DNA of 64,000 bases from Selaginella moellendorffii (GCF_000143415.4 NW_003314302.1:1202032-1266031), one strand, 5' to 3'; shown: positions 33,643-46,725, numbered from the stretch's first letter. The notes: generated from the letters alone by a model not told the origin. Translations and numbers: made by a program.

Positions 33643-34227
33643 TATAGCATATGTGGTTTTTACCCTTTATCCTATGGTGATTTATTATAGGATAACCACA
33701 AAGCAGAACATAAACCCTCTATGTACCACATGCCACATGCCATATGCCATATGCCATGTGTCCCAAGGATAGTGGAGCAGAACCTGAGTTTCAGGGCCTT
33801 GGGCCACTGAATGAAGGAGCAGAGCCAAACTTCTAAGCATGGAGCTAAAGAGCGAAGGAACTGGAGCACAAAGCGACTCCTAAACATTTAGCCCAAGGAG
33901 CAAAGAAACTAGAGCATAAAGCAACTCCTAAGCATTTAGCCCAAGGAGCGAAGGGACAAAATAATGGAGCAACTTGGAACAGTCTTAGAGCATCCCACAT
34001 CCCAATGCTAGAATTAGCATGCAAAATGGAGTTTAACGTTATTTTAGTATACTGGTGGTCTAATACAAAGACATGGATACTCCATCAGCTAGTATGGTGT
34101 GGAATTTGGGCTTAGACTCAAGCTGGACACAAAACAAGGATAGGCACGCAACCAAGAACTAGACTATGCTTCAGGTTGGTATGCTATGCCTGACTTACCC
34201 ACTATCTCTACTATATATTTGGAACAT
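33643..34227 (-). repeat. Partial LTR of a second D copy (D')
   Basis: Matches the first half of the D LTR (30023 onward in plus orientation), starting TATAGCATATG in place of TGTAGCGCACATG. It ends abruptly where C-element sequence begins. Confidence 0.75.
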
Positions 34228-34542
34228 TATTAAGCACTAGGTTAAAATAATAGGATAAAGAAAGGGCCCTACAATCAAGTGATCACCCCTTTAGTCAATT
34301 AGTTTAGGGTGTAAGGGATAGGATCTTAACAACTAGAGTGACATCTTAGGGTGTTAAGACGAATCCAAGGAAAGTGGCTGTGGTTTAAATATGATTGTGG
34401 ACGATCATTCCCTGACGAGGGGAGGATTGTTAGGCACCAAGTTAGGATAATAGGATAAAGAAAGGACCCTACAATCAAGTGATCACCTCTTTAGCCAGTT
34501 GGCTTAGGGTGTAAGGGATAGGATCCTAATAGCTGGGGTGCA
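34228..34542 (+). mobile_element. Two short C-type LTRs with 84 bp between
   Basis: Direct repeats at 34228-34343 and 34428-34542 start TATTAAGCAC and TGTTAGGCAC and end CA. The 84 bases between hold a scrap of RT (equivalent of GVKMDPRKVVAVE) and a polypurine tract (acgaggggaggat) before the second LTR. This looks like an extreme internal deletion of element C. The outer 5-bp flanks (aacat and ctaga) do not match. Confidence 0.7.
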
Positions 34543-34795
34543 CTAGAGCTTCATTCAACAATCGTTTCAGCGCCACAAAACTCTCTTCTTGTGGCTTTTT
34601 CCACTCAAATGGCATGTTCTTGCATAACAATTATATCAAAGGAATAACCACCTCCACAAACTTATGCTGGAAATGTTGGTAGTAACTAGCCATACCAAGA
34701 AAACTACACAACTCAGCCACTGTAGTCAGTGTAGGCCAATTTTCCACCATAGCCACCTTCCTTGGATTCGTCTTGACACCTTGAGATGTCTTCAC
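34543..34795 (-). pseudogene. Inverted end of element C reverse transcriptase
   Basis: On the minus strand this encodes the RT thumb of element C (FLGMASYYQHFQHKF, FEWKKPQEESF). It abuts RNase H on the plus strand at 34796, so a short RT piece has been inverted relative to the rest of pol. Confidence 0.7.
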
Positions 34796-36590
34796 ATTGC
34801 TGATCCATCAAAACCTTATGAAGTGACATATGATGCAAGTGATTATGCATTGGGGGGAGTTCTCATGCAAGAGGGACAGCCTATTGCATATGAGAGTCAA
34901 ACTTTGAATCTCACAGAGCAACACTATTCCACATATGAGCAAAAGTTACTCTCTATTGTTCATGCTTTGCAGATGTGGTGGCACTATCTTTATGGTGCAA
35001 TATTCATGGTGTTGATGGATCACAAACCACTTGTGTATCTTTTCACACAAAAGGATTTGAACACTAGGCAAGCTCATTAGATGGTTAAACTTATGGAGTT
35101 TAGGGAGTTTCCTATTGAGCATCGTCCGGGAAAATCAAATGTGGTGGTGGATGTTTTATCTCATGTTTGTCATGTGACGGCATTCTAAACACAATTTTGT
35201 CATCATTTGAGTAAAGTGGTTAGCGAGTTTGGGTAGTTGTTTAAGCATGCTCGGGCTTAAGATGCTGAGGTGGCCTCTTTGTGAAACCAAATGGAAGCCC
35301 CTTTCTCATTGGTGGATGGGATTCTCTACTACAATGGCTGTGTATATTTGCCACAGGTGGATGCATTAATTACTCAAGTTTTATTCCACTATCATGATCA
35401 TCCAGAGGCTGGTCATTTTGGGGGGAAGAAGACGTATGAGTTGATTAAGTGCAATTTTTATTGGAGGAATATAAAAGCTGATATCCTCAAGTATTATAAA
35501 TCATGCGAGCTTTGTGAAAGGGTTAAGGTGCCACGGGAGAAGCCAGGGGGACTTTTGCAACATTTACCTATTCCTCAAAGCCGTTAGTGTAGTATCTCTA
35601 TGGACTTCAACACTTGTTTGTCATGAATATAGAGGCAAAAAGAGCAAATATGGGTCATAGTGGATCGGTTGACAAAGTATGTGTGGTTGTTAGCTTTTCA
35701 AAAGATTGTCACTGCCTCAAACTTGGCTGCAGTCTACTTGGAGAAGGTTTTTTCTGATTTTGGTTTGCTAGAGGACATTATTAGTGATTGAGATTCAAAG
35801 TTCACAAGTGGATTTTGGAAGAGTTTTGTAAAGGCTACGCAAGTGACTTTGAAACTCTTGAATAGAGAACATCCTTAGATGGATGGGCAAACCGAGCATG
35901 TGAATCAGGTGGTGGAAGATATGCTACGCTATAGCATTGGTTAAAGGCAAAGACAGTGGGATCTATATCTTCCGTTGGTGCAATTTACTTACAACAATAG
36001 CCAATACAATGGAACCAAGTCCTTACTTTGCCATGTTTGGAAGGCATTCCCGAACAGTGGTGGAGTTGGGATTGCATTTGAGTAAGGACGTTCAAGATAA
36101 GTTTGATTCTGAGGTGACTAATCTAGCCATAGAACTTGATGAGATTCTGGTGGTGTGCAAACAAAATTTGCAGACAGCTCAAAATAGAGCGGAGAAGTTT
36201 TCTAATGAGCATTGCCAATTTCGGGAATATAAGATGGGTGATCTCATCTTCATGCAAGTGATCTTTCCATCAAGTGAGCGGTAGAATAGCTTGGTGCCTT
36301 CACAAATAGGGAAGAATGATAAACTTTTCCATCGATATGCTAGTTCATATGAAGTGCTAGAACACATTGGTAAAGCAGCTTATTAGGTGCAACTGTTAGC
36401 TAAGGTGAAAATTCATTCGGTATTTTATTTTAGCCAGTTAAAAGGTGTACTATCTCGGAGTGATGGGCCCAATGCCTCCTTGATGTATGCAGCTGTGGAA
36501 AATAGACTAGGAGCTTGAGCAAGGTTCCCTAGAAAGGGTGATCACCAGTATAACTCGTCCTTGGGACAAGGACTTTGTTGGGGGGGAAGA
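34796..36590 (+). pseudogene. Element C RNase H and integrase, second copy
   Basis: RNase H at 34796-35190 (YDASDYALGGVLMQEGQPIAYE, ADVLSR equivalent VDVLSH). The integrase zinc finger is at 35290-35585 (HYHDHPEAGHFGGKKTYEL, CELCERVKVP), followed by a decayed core with stops and a C-terminal part at 35937-36284 (SPYFAMFGRH, DLIFMQV). The polypurine tract ttgggggggaagaat and an LTR start follow at 36593. It is more complete than the copy at 10881-13445 in this region. Confidence 0.82.
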
Positions 36591-36592
36591 AT

Positions 36593-36837
36593 TGTTAGGC
36601 ACCAGCTTTGACCATGTGGTTAATGTGGGTCAAAGGGAGGGTCAAGGGTATATTAAGGCATGTTAGGGTAAGGGACTTAACCTACCCTAGGGCTCACAGT
36701 AGAGTGGTGGCACAGTGGATCTTTTGAGGTAGCTCAGGGGTGGGTGGGTGGTGAGGAACCTCAAAAGGTAGTGTAGTATGGTTTAGGGTGACTAGATCTC
36801 TATCTTTTTGTGCCGGATCTATCTTTTTGTGCCGGTG
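36593..36837 (+). repeat. 3' LTR region of the second element C copy
   Basis: Starts TGTTAGGCACC directly after the polypurine tract, but differs from the 115-bp C LTRs beyond the first dozen bases. The right end is not certain; D' internal sequence begins at about 36838. Confidence 0.5.
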
Positions 36838-39595
36838 TCACCTAGCTTACAAAAGTGTGATATACTCTTGCTTGCAGTGATATAGAGAGAGAAGCTAGAG
36901 GCCCCAACCCTCATGAGCAAAGAAACCAAACCTATTAGTAAGGTTTAGATAAACTACTGTAAACAGGCAATTAGAGTTGTTTACATGGTCATGCCCTTTT
37001 ATAATGAAATAAGGAACATCGACAAAGGGGCAGGTGATGTGACCAGTTGACAGTAGCTACCTCATGACTAAAGATTTCATTATGTATATGAAGTGCCAAA
37101 GCCAGTTTGCCTATACTTGCTCAAACTAAAAAATTAATAGATGGACAATATCAAAGTCAAAGACAATGATATTTGAGAGACTTAATTATCAGTGAATAAA
37201 TCTTAGTTTAGAACACAAAAGTATTCCAAGTAAGTTATCATCCAATAAACTAGTATTAGAGTACAGAAACCACAAAGATCATCATAATTGAAAAATATAA
37301 GATTCATTATCCAACAAAATTTAATAGCAAATGTACCATTAAAAAAACTTAATAATAAAATTTAGCTACTAATGTAGTGCATGTGATCATAGGATGAGAT
37401 TTGGATATACTGTCACCGTGGATCCTTGGAACCTTGGGGGATAAATGGGGATAAAATAGCCACTAAGGGCTCTCTCATCAAGCAATTGCCCCTTTTCCAA
37501 TTGGCTTAAAGGGAGAGAGATAAGGTGCGCTACAACTAAAAATTATAGATATCATGCCAAACAACTTATGAAAAACAACTAAAAGAACACAAGTATCATT
37601 AACTTGGTAAGCAAAATGCTCGTGAATGTATTGCCCAAAGGAAATAACATTTAATCTATCAGCACCAGCTATAACAACAATTAATAGAATAGAATGAATG
37701 TAGCGAGACTAAGAAACACTTATTCATGCTAACTATCATATTATCTAATCTGAATAAATCCCAATCAATAACATTAAGGAACTAGAGTTTCTCATGCAAG
37801 CATCAATAATATCCTTTCAATATCTCAAACCCAAAAGACCAATCTTGAGCAAAATACAAAGAATATATGATAATGCAAAAAACCATAAGCTATAGAAAAA
37901 ACAACTAACCATCATGAAAGATCATCAATCATCTCATTAAAATAGAGATGTATAATCATCATTGAAGGAAGAATTTACCATTTTGAAGAACGGCAAATCA
38001 TTCTATCAACAATAATTAAGCAAAACTTTGACAAGGAAATCAACTATCCTAGATGATAGTCAATCATCATTAATGATTGCTAGATGCAACTAACTTTAAT
38101 TTGAAGCTAATAAGCTAGAAATGCCTTCCCCAACAACTCCTAACAAATGGAATAATAAGTATAAAACCCAAAGAACCAAAAACTCGAAGAAGCCTATAGC
38201 TAAGTCGTGCCTAACAATGATCATGAATTTCGCATGAACTAATGTCAATGCAAAAGAAGAAATCATTGTATAACCCACAATATTCTCCTCAACATATCCA
38301 AAAGCCAAATTTCGTAATGCAAAAGCTAATAAAGAGCATGTCTGCATTAATCCAAAAACTAAATATAATGAAGCTATGCTCAACAAGTGATCACGAAACT
38401 AATCCTTTATGAATCCATCTTTATAACAAGACATAATTCACTTTATAATAAGCATAAGAAGAATTATCAATAATTAATATATCCCCAACTCAAATCCAAA
38501 AAAGAACCAACATCTTCAATATCAATCACTAACTCTTCCTCTTATATAGCTAGTTTAGTTCATGATTAAATCACTTTTCAAGGAAAAGCTCAAAGCTCAA
38601 CCCCTACTAAACAATATTATCTAGAACATATCTAATCTTAACTTGCCACTCAGCTCATTTAAATGTTAACACAATTGCTAACTAGCAATTGTACAAATGT
38701 CAATAACATAAAACTACAACCAAACTATCAACACTATTTGTATCGAGACTAATGAAACTCAATATCAATCCTATAAAGAGACATTTTATCTCACTCAAAT
38801 CTCAACAACCACAATATCAATGATAAAACATCACTTCAATGCCATTAGCATCAGAATAAAGCTAGAATAAAGCAAGAGTGAATTACAACTCAAAGCTCTC
38901 TAGCAACCAAGCTAACCAAAGTCAAAGATACCTTAGCCAGTATTTGAAACTAATCCTTCAACAATACTCAATTACAAATAACACATTATCAAGGAGTGAT
39001 TCACCATGTCCAAGACTCAATAAAATCCAACACCACGGACTAAACACAACCAAATGATATCGACAGAAGTAGAGTTAATATACTAATATGGAATAAACCA
39101 TACAAGTCTAATGACATGATCCTTTACAACACCATTTAGTAAAGCAAGCTCATCATTAATAAATCTTCATCAAGTGAAGCAAGTATCCACAGTCTTCGAC
39201 AAAATCTATAAGTAATCACTAGTTGTAAAGTAACCAACAATCACTCTTCAACTTACCTTTCACAAGACTTAAACACTAAACTTATACTATTGAGTCATAT
39301 ACTTATCCAACATAAACGTAATACCCTAGGTACAAGATAAAGGTTCATGGATAAACATAAACTAAATGACCACTCAAATCCAACTTAACTATAATAAGCT
39401 TACTAATGCATTTAGCCAATAGTTCTGAGTATGCCTTGAAGAGGTTAATTATGCATGATCAACACTTAGTTGAAACTAAAGTGAAGATCATGAGATGGAC
39501 TCATATTGGTACACAACCTTCTCATAAAAAAATCTATAATACAAGCATTAACACTTTAACTTCAAACAATTAAACTAGACATCACCATACTCAAG
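36838..39595 (-). mobile_element. Internal region of the second D copy (D')
   Basis: Matches 18590 to about 20400 of element D in order and orientation. AT-rich, no gag or pol found; an ORF of 96 codons at 38096-38386 resembles nothing known. It is interrupted by a 162-bp solo LTR at 37373. The right end joins gene fragment X'. Confidence 0.7.
37373..37534 (+). repeat. Solo LTR of 162 bp with target duplication
   Basis: Begins TGTAGTGC, ends GCGCTACA, and is flanked by actaa at 37368-37372 and 37535-37539. The same site in element D (about 19110) lacks it. It shares the ccccttttccaattggct module with the TRIM and C LTRs. Confidence 0.85.
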
Positions 39596-39910
39596 ATGAT
39601 GCTGTAGGAGTTCTTCTAGAATCATTGCTTGCTTAGTTTGGATCCCATAGAATCTTGGGAGAGTTTATGGAAGGATATCTTTCGAGTTATAGGTAAGCCT
39701 TTATCGAAAAGATGGAGATCAATGTTTTGATGATCTAGCCAGATTGCTCAATTGGCTATGGGCAAACATAAAGTGCCTCATGATTGTTGATGTTTTGGAA
39801 AGCATGCTCCAAACCAAGTTTAATAGCAATGAGAGAACCTAGTTCTCAAGTGATTTATTATTAATATAAAGATTTAATAAATATAATAATAATAATAAAA
39901 ACATCTATAT
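39596..39910 (+). pseudogene. Decayed copy of gene fragment X
   Basis: Diverged match to 4385-4640. Unrecognised. It marks the left edge of a stretch rich in unrelated gene scraps. Confidence 0.4.
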
Positions 39911-41920
39911 ATCTATATATATAAAGTGATAAGGCAGAGGCTTGATAGCTGTTAGATCCTAGGTATATTGTTTTTTAATGTTAAATTGATTGCCTCTTTT
40001 CATTGTAGGTTTTAGCATGGAACTACCATGCTCTCTACCACTACTCTTGCCATTACAGTAGTACATAAGTTGATGAGTGTGTAGGTTTGGCATTGCTAAG
40101 ATATGATAGCTCAACAGATATCATCTCAAATGTCATTGACGAGGACCATCACATAGAATTCCTCTAGAGTGATTGTGCTTGACGCTATAGTAGCTTTTGG
40201 TTTGATGGTATTAGCAACTAAAGAGACTGGCCATGCAATTTTTGCACTAGAAAAGGATAGTGCATTTAAAGGTGTTCTTGGGACATTTCATAAATAAAAT
40301 ATAAATTTCTCATTATAGTAATTCCATCATGGTTATGTATATTAAGTGGATTGATGACATGGGCTATAATGTGCCATGTTATGCAAAAGCACTCATATAC
40401 AACAAGAGCCCACAGTTAGAGAGCATAATACTATACAAACTCCTCCTTTTATAGATGTGGATGCCAAGGAAGGCTAAGTTGTTTTTTTTTTAGTCGAATT
40501 TTTTAGTGGTATTATAGAGTTTCTTCTTTGACTCATGATATTTATTTTCTTATTAGACTTATATTATTTAGTTTTTTCTTGGATTGAAAATATGTCTTAA
40601 ATTTTGAATAGAATTGTTGATTTGTCCTTTTGAACATTAACGTTTGTATTTAGTGGACTATATTGACTTTCATTGACTTGAGCTCAGCTCAAAAACTACC
40701 CAACCCCCAATACAAGCATTTAACATGTGTTCAGCAGTGTTTCTTACCCCCAAAGTAGTTGTTCCCATTCTTTAGCTCACCCTAGATGCCTAGCTAAAGT
40801 TTGCTTGCTGGATTAGTGGCAATTGCAATAATTGCACTTCTTCCTACAAAGATCCATGTCAGCATTTGATTGGCAATTGTTAATTTGGCCCTCAATTTTT
40901 GGAGATATGTTCCTAAGAAGAGTCAAAATTATATTTTGTTTCAAAATTATTTTGAATAGCAGTAGTTCTGATAGAGTGATTGAATTTAAAAATTCAATTA
41001 GAAACTCTTCAGGATGACCTGAGTCAACCATATCAATGCTCAAGTAAATATATGAATTACTTCATAATTTCCAACAATGTTATTATTTATTCTGAATGTG
41101 TTGTCATTGAATGGGGTGAGAATAACCTTTGATGCAGCTTTATAAATATATTTAATGTCATTAATAACAAAGTTTATAATAAAGGTAGAGATAGATAGTG
41201 AATATAGTATTTTGATAATATCTGGTGGGAGACATGGCAACTAAAAGCTACTATCACCATTGCCAAGTTTGAGAAGCCATTCAAAAAAAGAAACACTACT
41301 TATCTTTATTAGTGTTAGTGTTTTAAAGAGTGACTATTGTCTATTCATTTTAATTGAGCTTGAAATAATAAAGGGTTTATGACCATGGGGAACAATAGGA
41401 AGGGTTTGACAAAAGTCACTACTTATAAATATTATAATGCCTCTAAATGGTTTAGAATTAAATTTGAGATACTTTAAATATTTATCAAGTGCAGAAAAAT
41501 CATGTTATTAACTTCATCCTATATGAGAACATTTGATTATTTAATGGTTTTTCCAGCAACACTATTAATTGTTAAAGTAGAGATAGAAGTTTCATATAAA
41601 AGAACAAGCAGCTTTAAAGTTGTTTATGGAGTTTGACTATATTTTAGCAAAATGCATACAATCTTAGTCTATGCCATATTGATTTTTTTAATTTTTTATT
41701 GTAATACTATAATAATGGTATTATGTAGAAAATCTTTCCCAGACTAGGTCCATCAATAAAGAAACATTGATTTTAGTTAGAGTCAATGGCATTCATAATA
41801 AGCTAAAAAATATAGCATTATTAGTGATTGAATTTATTTATATTTGCATTGATTTAGTCTTATGATGGATCAAGGATCTATGTATTAAGCATGTGTTCAA
41901 TAATGTCCTAATGTAGAGAA
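39911..41920. other. AT-rich stretch with no supported gene
   Basis: Short ORFs only (for example 40813-41043 minus and 41040-41240 minus), none recognised. Some non-AT-rich islands (about 40000-40290) read like decayed exons (VAFGLMVLATKETGHAIFALE), but no family could be named. Confidence 0.4.
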
Positions 41921-41929
41921 TGGGCAGGA

Positions 41930-42200
41930 AGATCAAGCTCTCAAGTTTTTGAACAGGACAGAGGATGAAGGAGGCAATTGTGTAGCAGACTATACAAGCT
42001 ATATTGCTGATTTCAAGGCTTGCTCACCCCTGGTGGCTTGAGAAGAAGGCAAGGAGCTCAATGGGAAGCTTGTCAAAATTTTGGAGAATACAATGATGCT
42101 TGAACTGTGAGAGGTGGATGAGGTTTGCAAGATATGGCTTCGAGAACTCATCTTGAGCTTGTTCTCTCTCACAAAAGAACAAAGACTGCAAACTCTTTGA
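41930..42200 (+). pseudogene. PPR protein fragment
   Basis: One frame reads SYIADFKACSPLVA, stop, EEGKELNGKLVK, the typical start of a pentatricopeptide repeat in land-plant PLS-type proteins (organelle RNA binding). A related scrap lies on the minus strand at about 52640-52760. Only part of one or two repeats remains. Confidence 0.55.
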
Positions 42201-42289
42201 TGGTTTTGGCTATTGAGGGTTGGCTCCAGCTCTATTGCTCAATGGACCACAACAATCTGGTTGTGTGTGCTATAGAAGTCTAAGATGTG

Positions 42290-42724
42290 TTCATTTGGGT
42301 TTGCAAACATGGTTTATACAATGGCACTCCTCTTATTCTTAAACAAGCATCTCAAAATGTTTTAGATTATGAAATTATCACAAGATAATTCCACGGATTG
42401 CCTGTCTTTATTCCACATATTACTCTTAGTGATAAAATCCTTTTTAAGATGTCCCAAAGACAATTGCCAGTTTGTCTGAATTATTTCTTAATTATTTCTA
42501 AATCCCAAGTCCAAACTTTTGACCATGTTGGCATTTACCTACCCCAACCTATTTTCGCACATTATGCTCTCTCAAGGTGCAGATCATTTGAGCAACTTCA
42601 TGTTCAAGTGCTCACAATCCTCCTTCAAGGCAATCTTATACTACATGATCAACACTTTTACACTGTGAAAATAGTCTATACTAAACTTCTTAAATACATC
42701 TCACAATTGCAAATCCAACCATGA
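42290..42724 (+). pseudogene. Helitron-type (Pif1-like) helicase C-terminus
   Basis: One frame reads YNGTPLILKQASQNVLDYEIIT, stop, LPVFIPHITLSD, RRQLPV-like RQLPVCLNYF, ISKSQVQTFDHVGIYLP and LSRCRSFEQL. This order is diagnostic of the end of Helitron RepHel helicases, where families have INKSQGQT and YVALSR. The Ala/Thr and Gly of these motifs are altered and part of the YVALSR block is lost. It would unwind DNA during rolling-circle transposition. The Rep domain and element ends were not found. Confidence 0.8.
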
Positions 42725-42729
42725 TTCCA

Positions 42730-44420
42730 CAAAGATATCTACTCAACCACCCTTGACTTGCAGTTGCAAGTTTTAAGTGCACACCACAGGACAATTAGCA
42801 TTGAGTGGTATGCCATTTTGGTTATGGCAACATGCTGTCAAAGTTCTAATAGTAGAGGTAGATTTCTTATCTTGTTGCTTCCTGAGTGCAACTGTCATTG
42901 CAGTGTAATGGTTTCTGGCTCATCTCAGGAGGAATTTCTTGAGTGCCTGAAGGGGGCTTTGGAGCAAGTAGCAACAGCTGAGCCAAAGATGGACTTGGAA
43001 GCAATCTTTTGCCTCTTTGTGTTCAGAATGAAGGAATGCAACTCAATACTGATTTGATTTGGCTTATGCAATGTTTATAGAGTTTGCAAATTCCAGCATA
43101 GGAAATTTGGATGTGAGAAGTTTAGACAAAAATCAAGTATAGTAAGTGCATTACTATTTTATGATTATTGTGTGGCATGATGAGCATGTGAGCAATAACC
43201 ACAACCAGCATGCCCGGGCTGGGGGAGGAAGGGTGAGCAACACCTGTTTGTTTGCATGGCCTAGGAGGGATAAAACTCTCCTTTTACTGCAGCTCCTCTC
43301 AGATGTGAAGTTTCCAAGGGAACTGGGAGAGGAGCAGCTGCTGACCAGACCACCCAGCACCAGAGATGGAGGCCTAGGAGATGCCACTTGAGCACAGGGA
43401 TGTTCATGGTACACATGTGACCAGGTATGTGCTAAGCATGATAGCTTAGACCATTAAAGAATGAGCAGCTTGCTTGTACACTGGATTGACATTGCTTGGT
43501 ATTGTGAGCTGAAGCAATTTGCAAGTCTTATGGCTCTACTTTGCCTAGGCTTTTGTGCAACTCAGCTCAACATCCAGAAACTTTTCAGTGGGTCACAGCA
43601 GCACAAATGTATGTGCTTGTGCTAGGTATCCAAAACTTGGATGGTGGCTAGTAAAGGGAAGGATTGTGCCAGTCTCCCCCTGATGTCCTAGTAGAAGTGC
43701 ATTCTTTACAATGTCTCTCCAGCTGAGATGATCTTGCACAATAGCAACTTTATGCATATGCTGTGTCTAAGGTCTTATCCATCCCTTTTGTGCTTAGGAA
43801 ATCGATTGATCTAGTGTGCTGTTGGCACTCCGATTGTCATGCCCAATGCCAAGAGGATCATGTTGGGAATTACATTGAAGAACTACTTGAGTTTCTCTGC
43901 TGGCAGCGGAGGAGGGGAATTCATGGCTCACCTGCTCCTCAATGTGGCAAATCCACACAGTCATTAGGATGGTTAGTTTTTTACTTTCTCTACTAGGTGA
44001 ATTCATGGGTGTAGAGATTGGGACACTGGATGCTGGGTGCTGGCTAAACTCTAACAATAGTTAATTGTGCTGCCCATGATGATGGGAAGTGTGGTATCAA
44101 AAGGTCTTGGGTTATCCAGGTGGCAATGCATGGTGCTCTTTCTAACCGAACCATGACAAATTGTACCCATGAGATGTGTATGTATGTCTCTAGTGCCATT
44201 AAGCTTTCTCCGGCCCAGATCAAAATCCAAAATTGATAGAGATTTACATTTTGTTTAACAATTTTCGTCAAGAGAGTTTTGCTGATTGAGGATAAGTCCA
44301 TTGTCAGACTCAGATGATTGTCCTTCCAATCCTTCATGCAAAAGTATCTAGCAGCTCTTGAAAAGCTGTCCAAAGAAGTTTGCAATGAGAGAGGATGATA
44401 TTGAGGATGCATCTACTTAG
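42730..44420. other. Several unidentified gene scraps beside the Helitron helicase
   Basis: GC-richer islands with protein-like frames: 42880-43057 plus (SQEEFLECLKGALEQVATAEP), 43146-43391 plus, 43820-43970 plus (GTPIVMPNAKRIMLGITLKNY) and 44060-44240 plus. None could be assigned to a family. Such clusters are what Helitron gene capture produces, but capture is not shown here. Confidence 0.4.
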
Positions 44421-45166
44421 TTGTTTAGTAAGAGCTCTCCTGTATTAGTACTGATACAAAATTAAGTATAAAGCGATATTCTTTATTTTTAATGTATTTT
44501 ATTGCTCCAAATATACATTAATAGCTTGTTAACGTGTTTGTTACTTTCACATTACACTTGCTTTTTAGAAATGTTAATATAATAAAGTACTTGAAACAGC
44601 CAGTTTAAAATGTTTTAAATTGAATTCTATTTTCAATTTATCATTTACACCAGTTTTTATTCTAATAGCTAATTCAATGATTTAGTACAGGTGTATAATA
44701 CAGCTAGACATAATTACTGTTACACAGTTAGAGCTATATTTTATTTATAATTCTTATTTTTTCATGTATCATAATTTTCATAATATTTTAATTGTACCCA
44801 TCTCATTAGTATTTTTACTTTGTTTTTAATTCTTATTTTTAATGCTTATAATAAACTCTACCTAATATTATTATTTTTTAGGTCAAAATTAACTTTTAGA
44901 AATTGATTGTAACAGCATTTAAATATATAATAAGAAAACTATATTCTATATAGATGGTCTATCTAGATATCTCTAAAATATATAGAACCCAAACACTAGG
45001 TGATGGTCAAGGTTGCTAATGCTCAAGTGGCTAAATCTGGGATGGCTTAGTTTTATGAGTGTGTAAGTCCATAATCAAAACTCCAATTATCAACACTGAA
45101 CACCAACAACTTTGTTCACAACACGGATAAGCTCATACCACTCTTTATTTGACCAAACTCAAAATA
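44421..45166. other. AT-rich spacer ending in a D internal fragment
   Basis: No gene seen. Bases 45090-45166 match element D internal sequence at about 21590-21670, just before the gap. Confidence 0.5.
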
Positions 45167-45266
45167 NNNNNNNNNNNNNNNNNNNNNNNNNNNNNNNNNN
45201 NNNNNNNNNNNNNNNNNNNNNNNNNNNNNNNNNNNNNNNNNNNNNNNNNNNNNNNNNNNNNNNNNN
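45167..45266. other. Assembly gap (100 N)
   Basis: Exactly 100 N, a conventional gap of unknown size. Any ORF crossing it is meaningless. Confidence 0.99.
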
Positions 45267-45268
45267 AT

Positions 45269-45440
45269 TGTAAGGTTTGGAAATAGATGCATGTATGTAT
45301 ATATATATATATTACCCTACCTAAGTAATACACTTATTATAGTACTAAAGCATATGGACTGTCCATTTGGGATTGAATCTGGTCCATATAGTCTTGTATA
45401 ACCCCAATTAAGAAACTTATTCCTATATCTCGAGCATTCA
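45269..45440 (+). repeat. Left LTR of element F
   Basis: 172 bp, starting two bases after the gap. It differs from the right copy by a length change in a TA-microsatellite and scattered substitutions. Confidence 0.7.
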
Positions 45441-45689
45441 TATTAGTGGAGGTGAGGGGCATTGCAATTTGTCCTTGAAAAACAAAGCTTTTTAATAGTG
45501 CTTTACTATAGTGTTCAAGATTGTGCTTTTTGTTTTTATTTCTTCATTCTCTTTTAAATCTAGATCTATATTAGCTTTTTGCAAGATCTAAAATTTTAGC
45601 TATTGCTGTGCTTAGATTTGCTTTTTTTTATTTATCTTCATTGCATTCTTTTCTTATGCTATCATTGATCAAAGAGTATATCACTTAAG

Positions 45690-46725
45690 ATTGCTAATAC
45701 TATTTTGTTGGAGCGAACTTTTAGTGCTGTAGGGTGTGATTATATTAGTGTTACACCTATCCTTAGTGTGTTGCCATCTCTAACTTTTATGGGATGTGAT
45801 TACACTACTTATTTTGTTCTTAGTGTTCTACTATCTCCCATTGATGTAGAGTGTGATCGTGATATTGATTGGTGAGCTATGGATAATGTAGTCCAATTCT
45901 TGTAGAATGTTCAAGAATCAAGTTTATGGAAAGACTATGTGTACAAGCTGGAGTGGATTCTAGAGTGTGATGATGAGTTTGATTATTATGGAGATAACTT
46001 TAGAGATGAAGTGGAGATTTTATGGGATAGGTGTCAATCTTTCAATCTGCTATTTGATCCTTTTTCTTTCCCTTTTGCTCTTTCCCAACTTTTTCTTATT
46101 TTTCAACTTGAGCCACCTTCTTATGTTCTTAGTATTTCTTCCTCATTTGCAATGTTTTCTTCTTTTGACACGTCAATCATTTATGACTCTCATGATACTC
46201 ATTCTCAGTTCGGTGTTGAGTTGAGTGTTTTCTGTCCTCTTTATACTAATCTGGATGTTAAGTGTGTCCATGAAGTTGAGAATCTTACTTTTGTTTCATT
46301 GGCAAAATCTTTGATTAATTCTGGTATTGGGTATTCCTTTGTTCTAAGGGTTGAATCACTTTGGCTAGAGTTTCAGGTTGAATGCATGTCTCTATTTGTG
46401 AATGCTATTGAGAGTTTTTGTTTTTATCATTGTTACTGAGGAGTTTATGTATTCCCTTGAGAGTGTGGATGTTACTGTTGATTTTCCCATCTCAAGTGTT
46501 GAGTTGTGTGTCAAGGAGGTTGAATGGTATGAATCTTTTGTTTATATTGTGGCGGTTAAAATATTTTTTCAAGCTTTAAGCATATGTCCTTATTTTGATT
46601 TCCCTATTTTTGTATTGCCAATTGTTGCAAATTCTTCTTTCAATGCGTTTTTATCCACTTTTTCTTCTTTCACAATTATTTTTCCTCAATTTTTCTCATT
46701 TTCTCTTTTTTGCCCTAACACTTAA
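45690..46725 (+). pseudogene. Unknown ORF of element F
   Basis: Reading in one frame from about 45690, the protein has repeated units with a Cys-Asp core (AVGCDYISVTPILSVLPSL, TFMGCDYTTYFVLSVLLSP, DVECDRD). Two stops (about 45873 and 45906) follow, then an open stretch of 166 codons (45939-46439), and after a frame change an open stretch to 46725 ending in an aromatic, Ser- and Phe-rich region. It is hydrophobic with acidic patches. I recognise no gag, pol or envelope motif. It could be an extra ORF of a gypsy element that lost its pol, or a captured host sequence. Confidence 0.4.

Noticed and set aside
38096-38386. 96-codon ORF in the D' internal region
   Set aside because: It is hydrophobic and AT-driven, and the equivalent part of element D (about 19680-19900) does not keep the same ORF.
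45145-45333. ORF crossing the N run
   Set aside because: It is translated through an assembly gap and starts and ends in unrelated AT-rich sequence.
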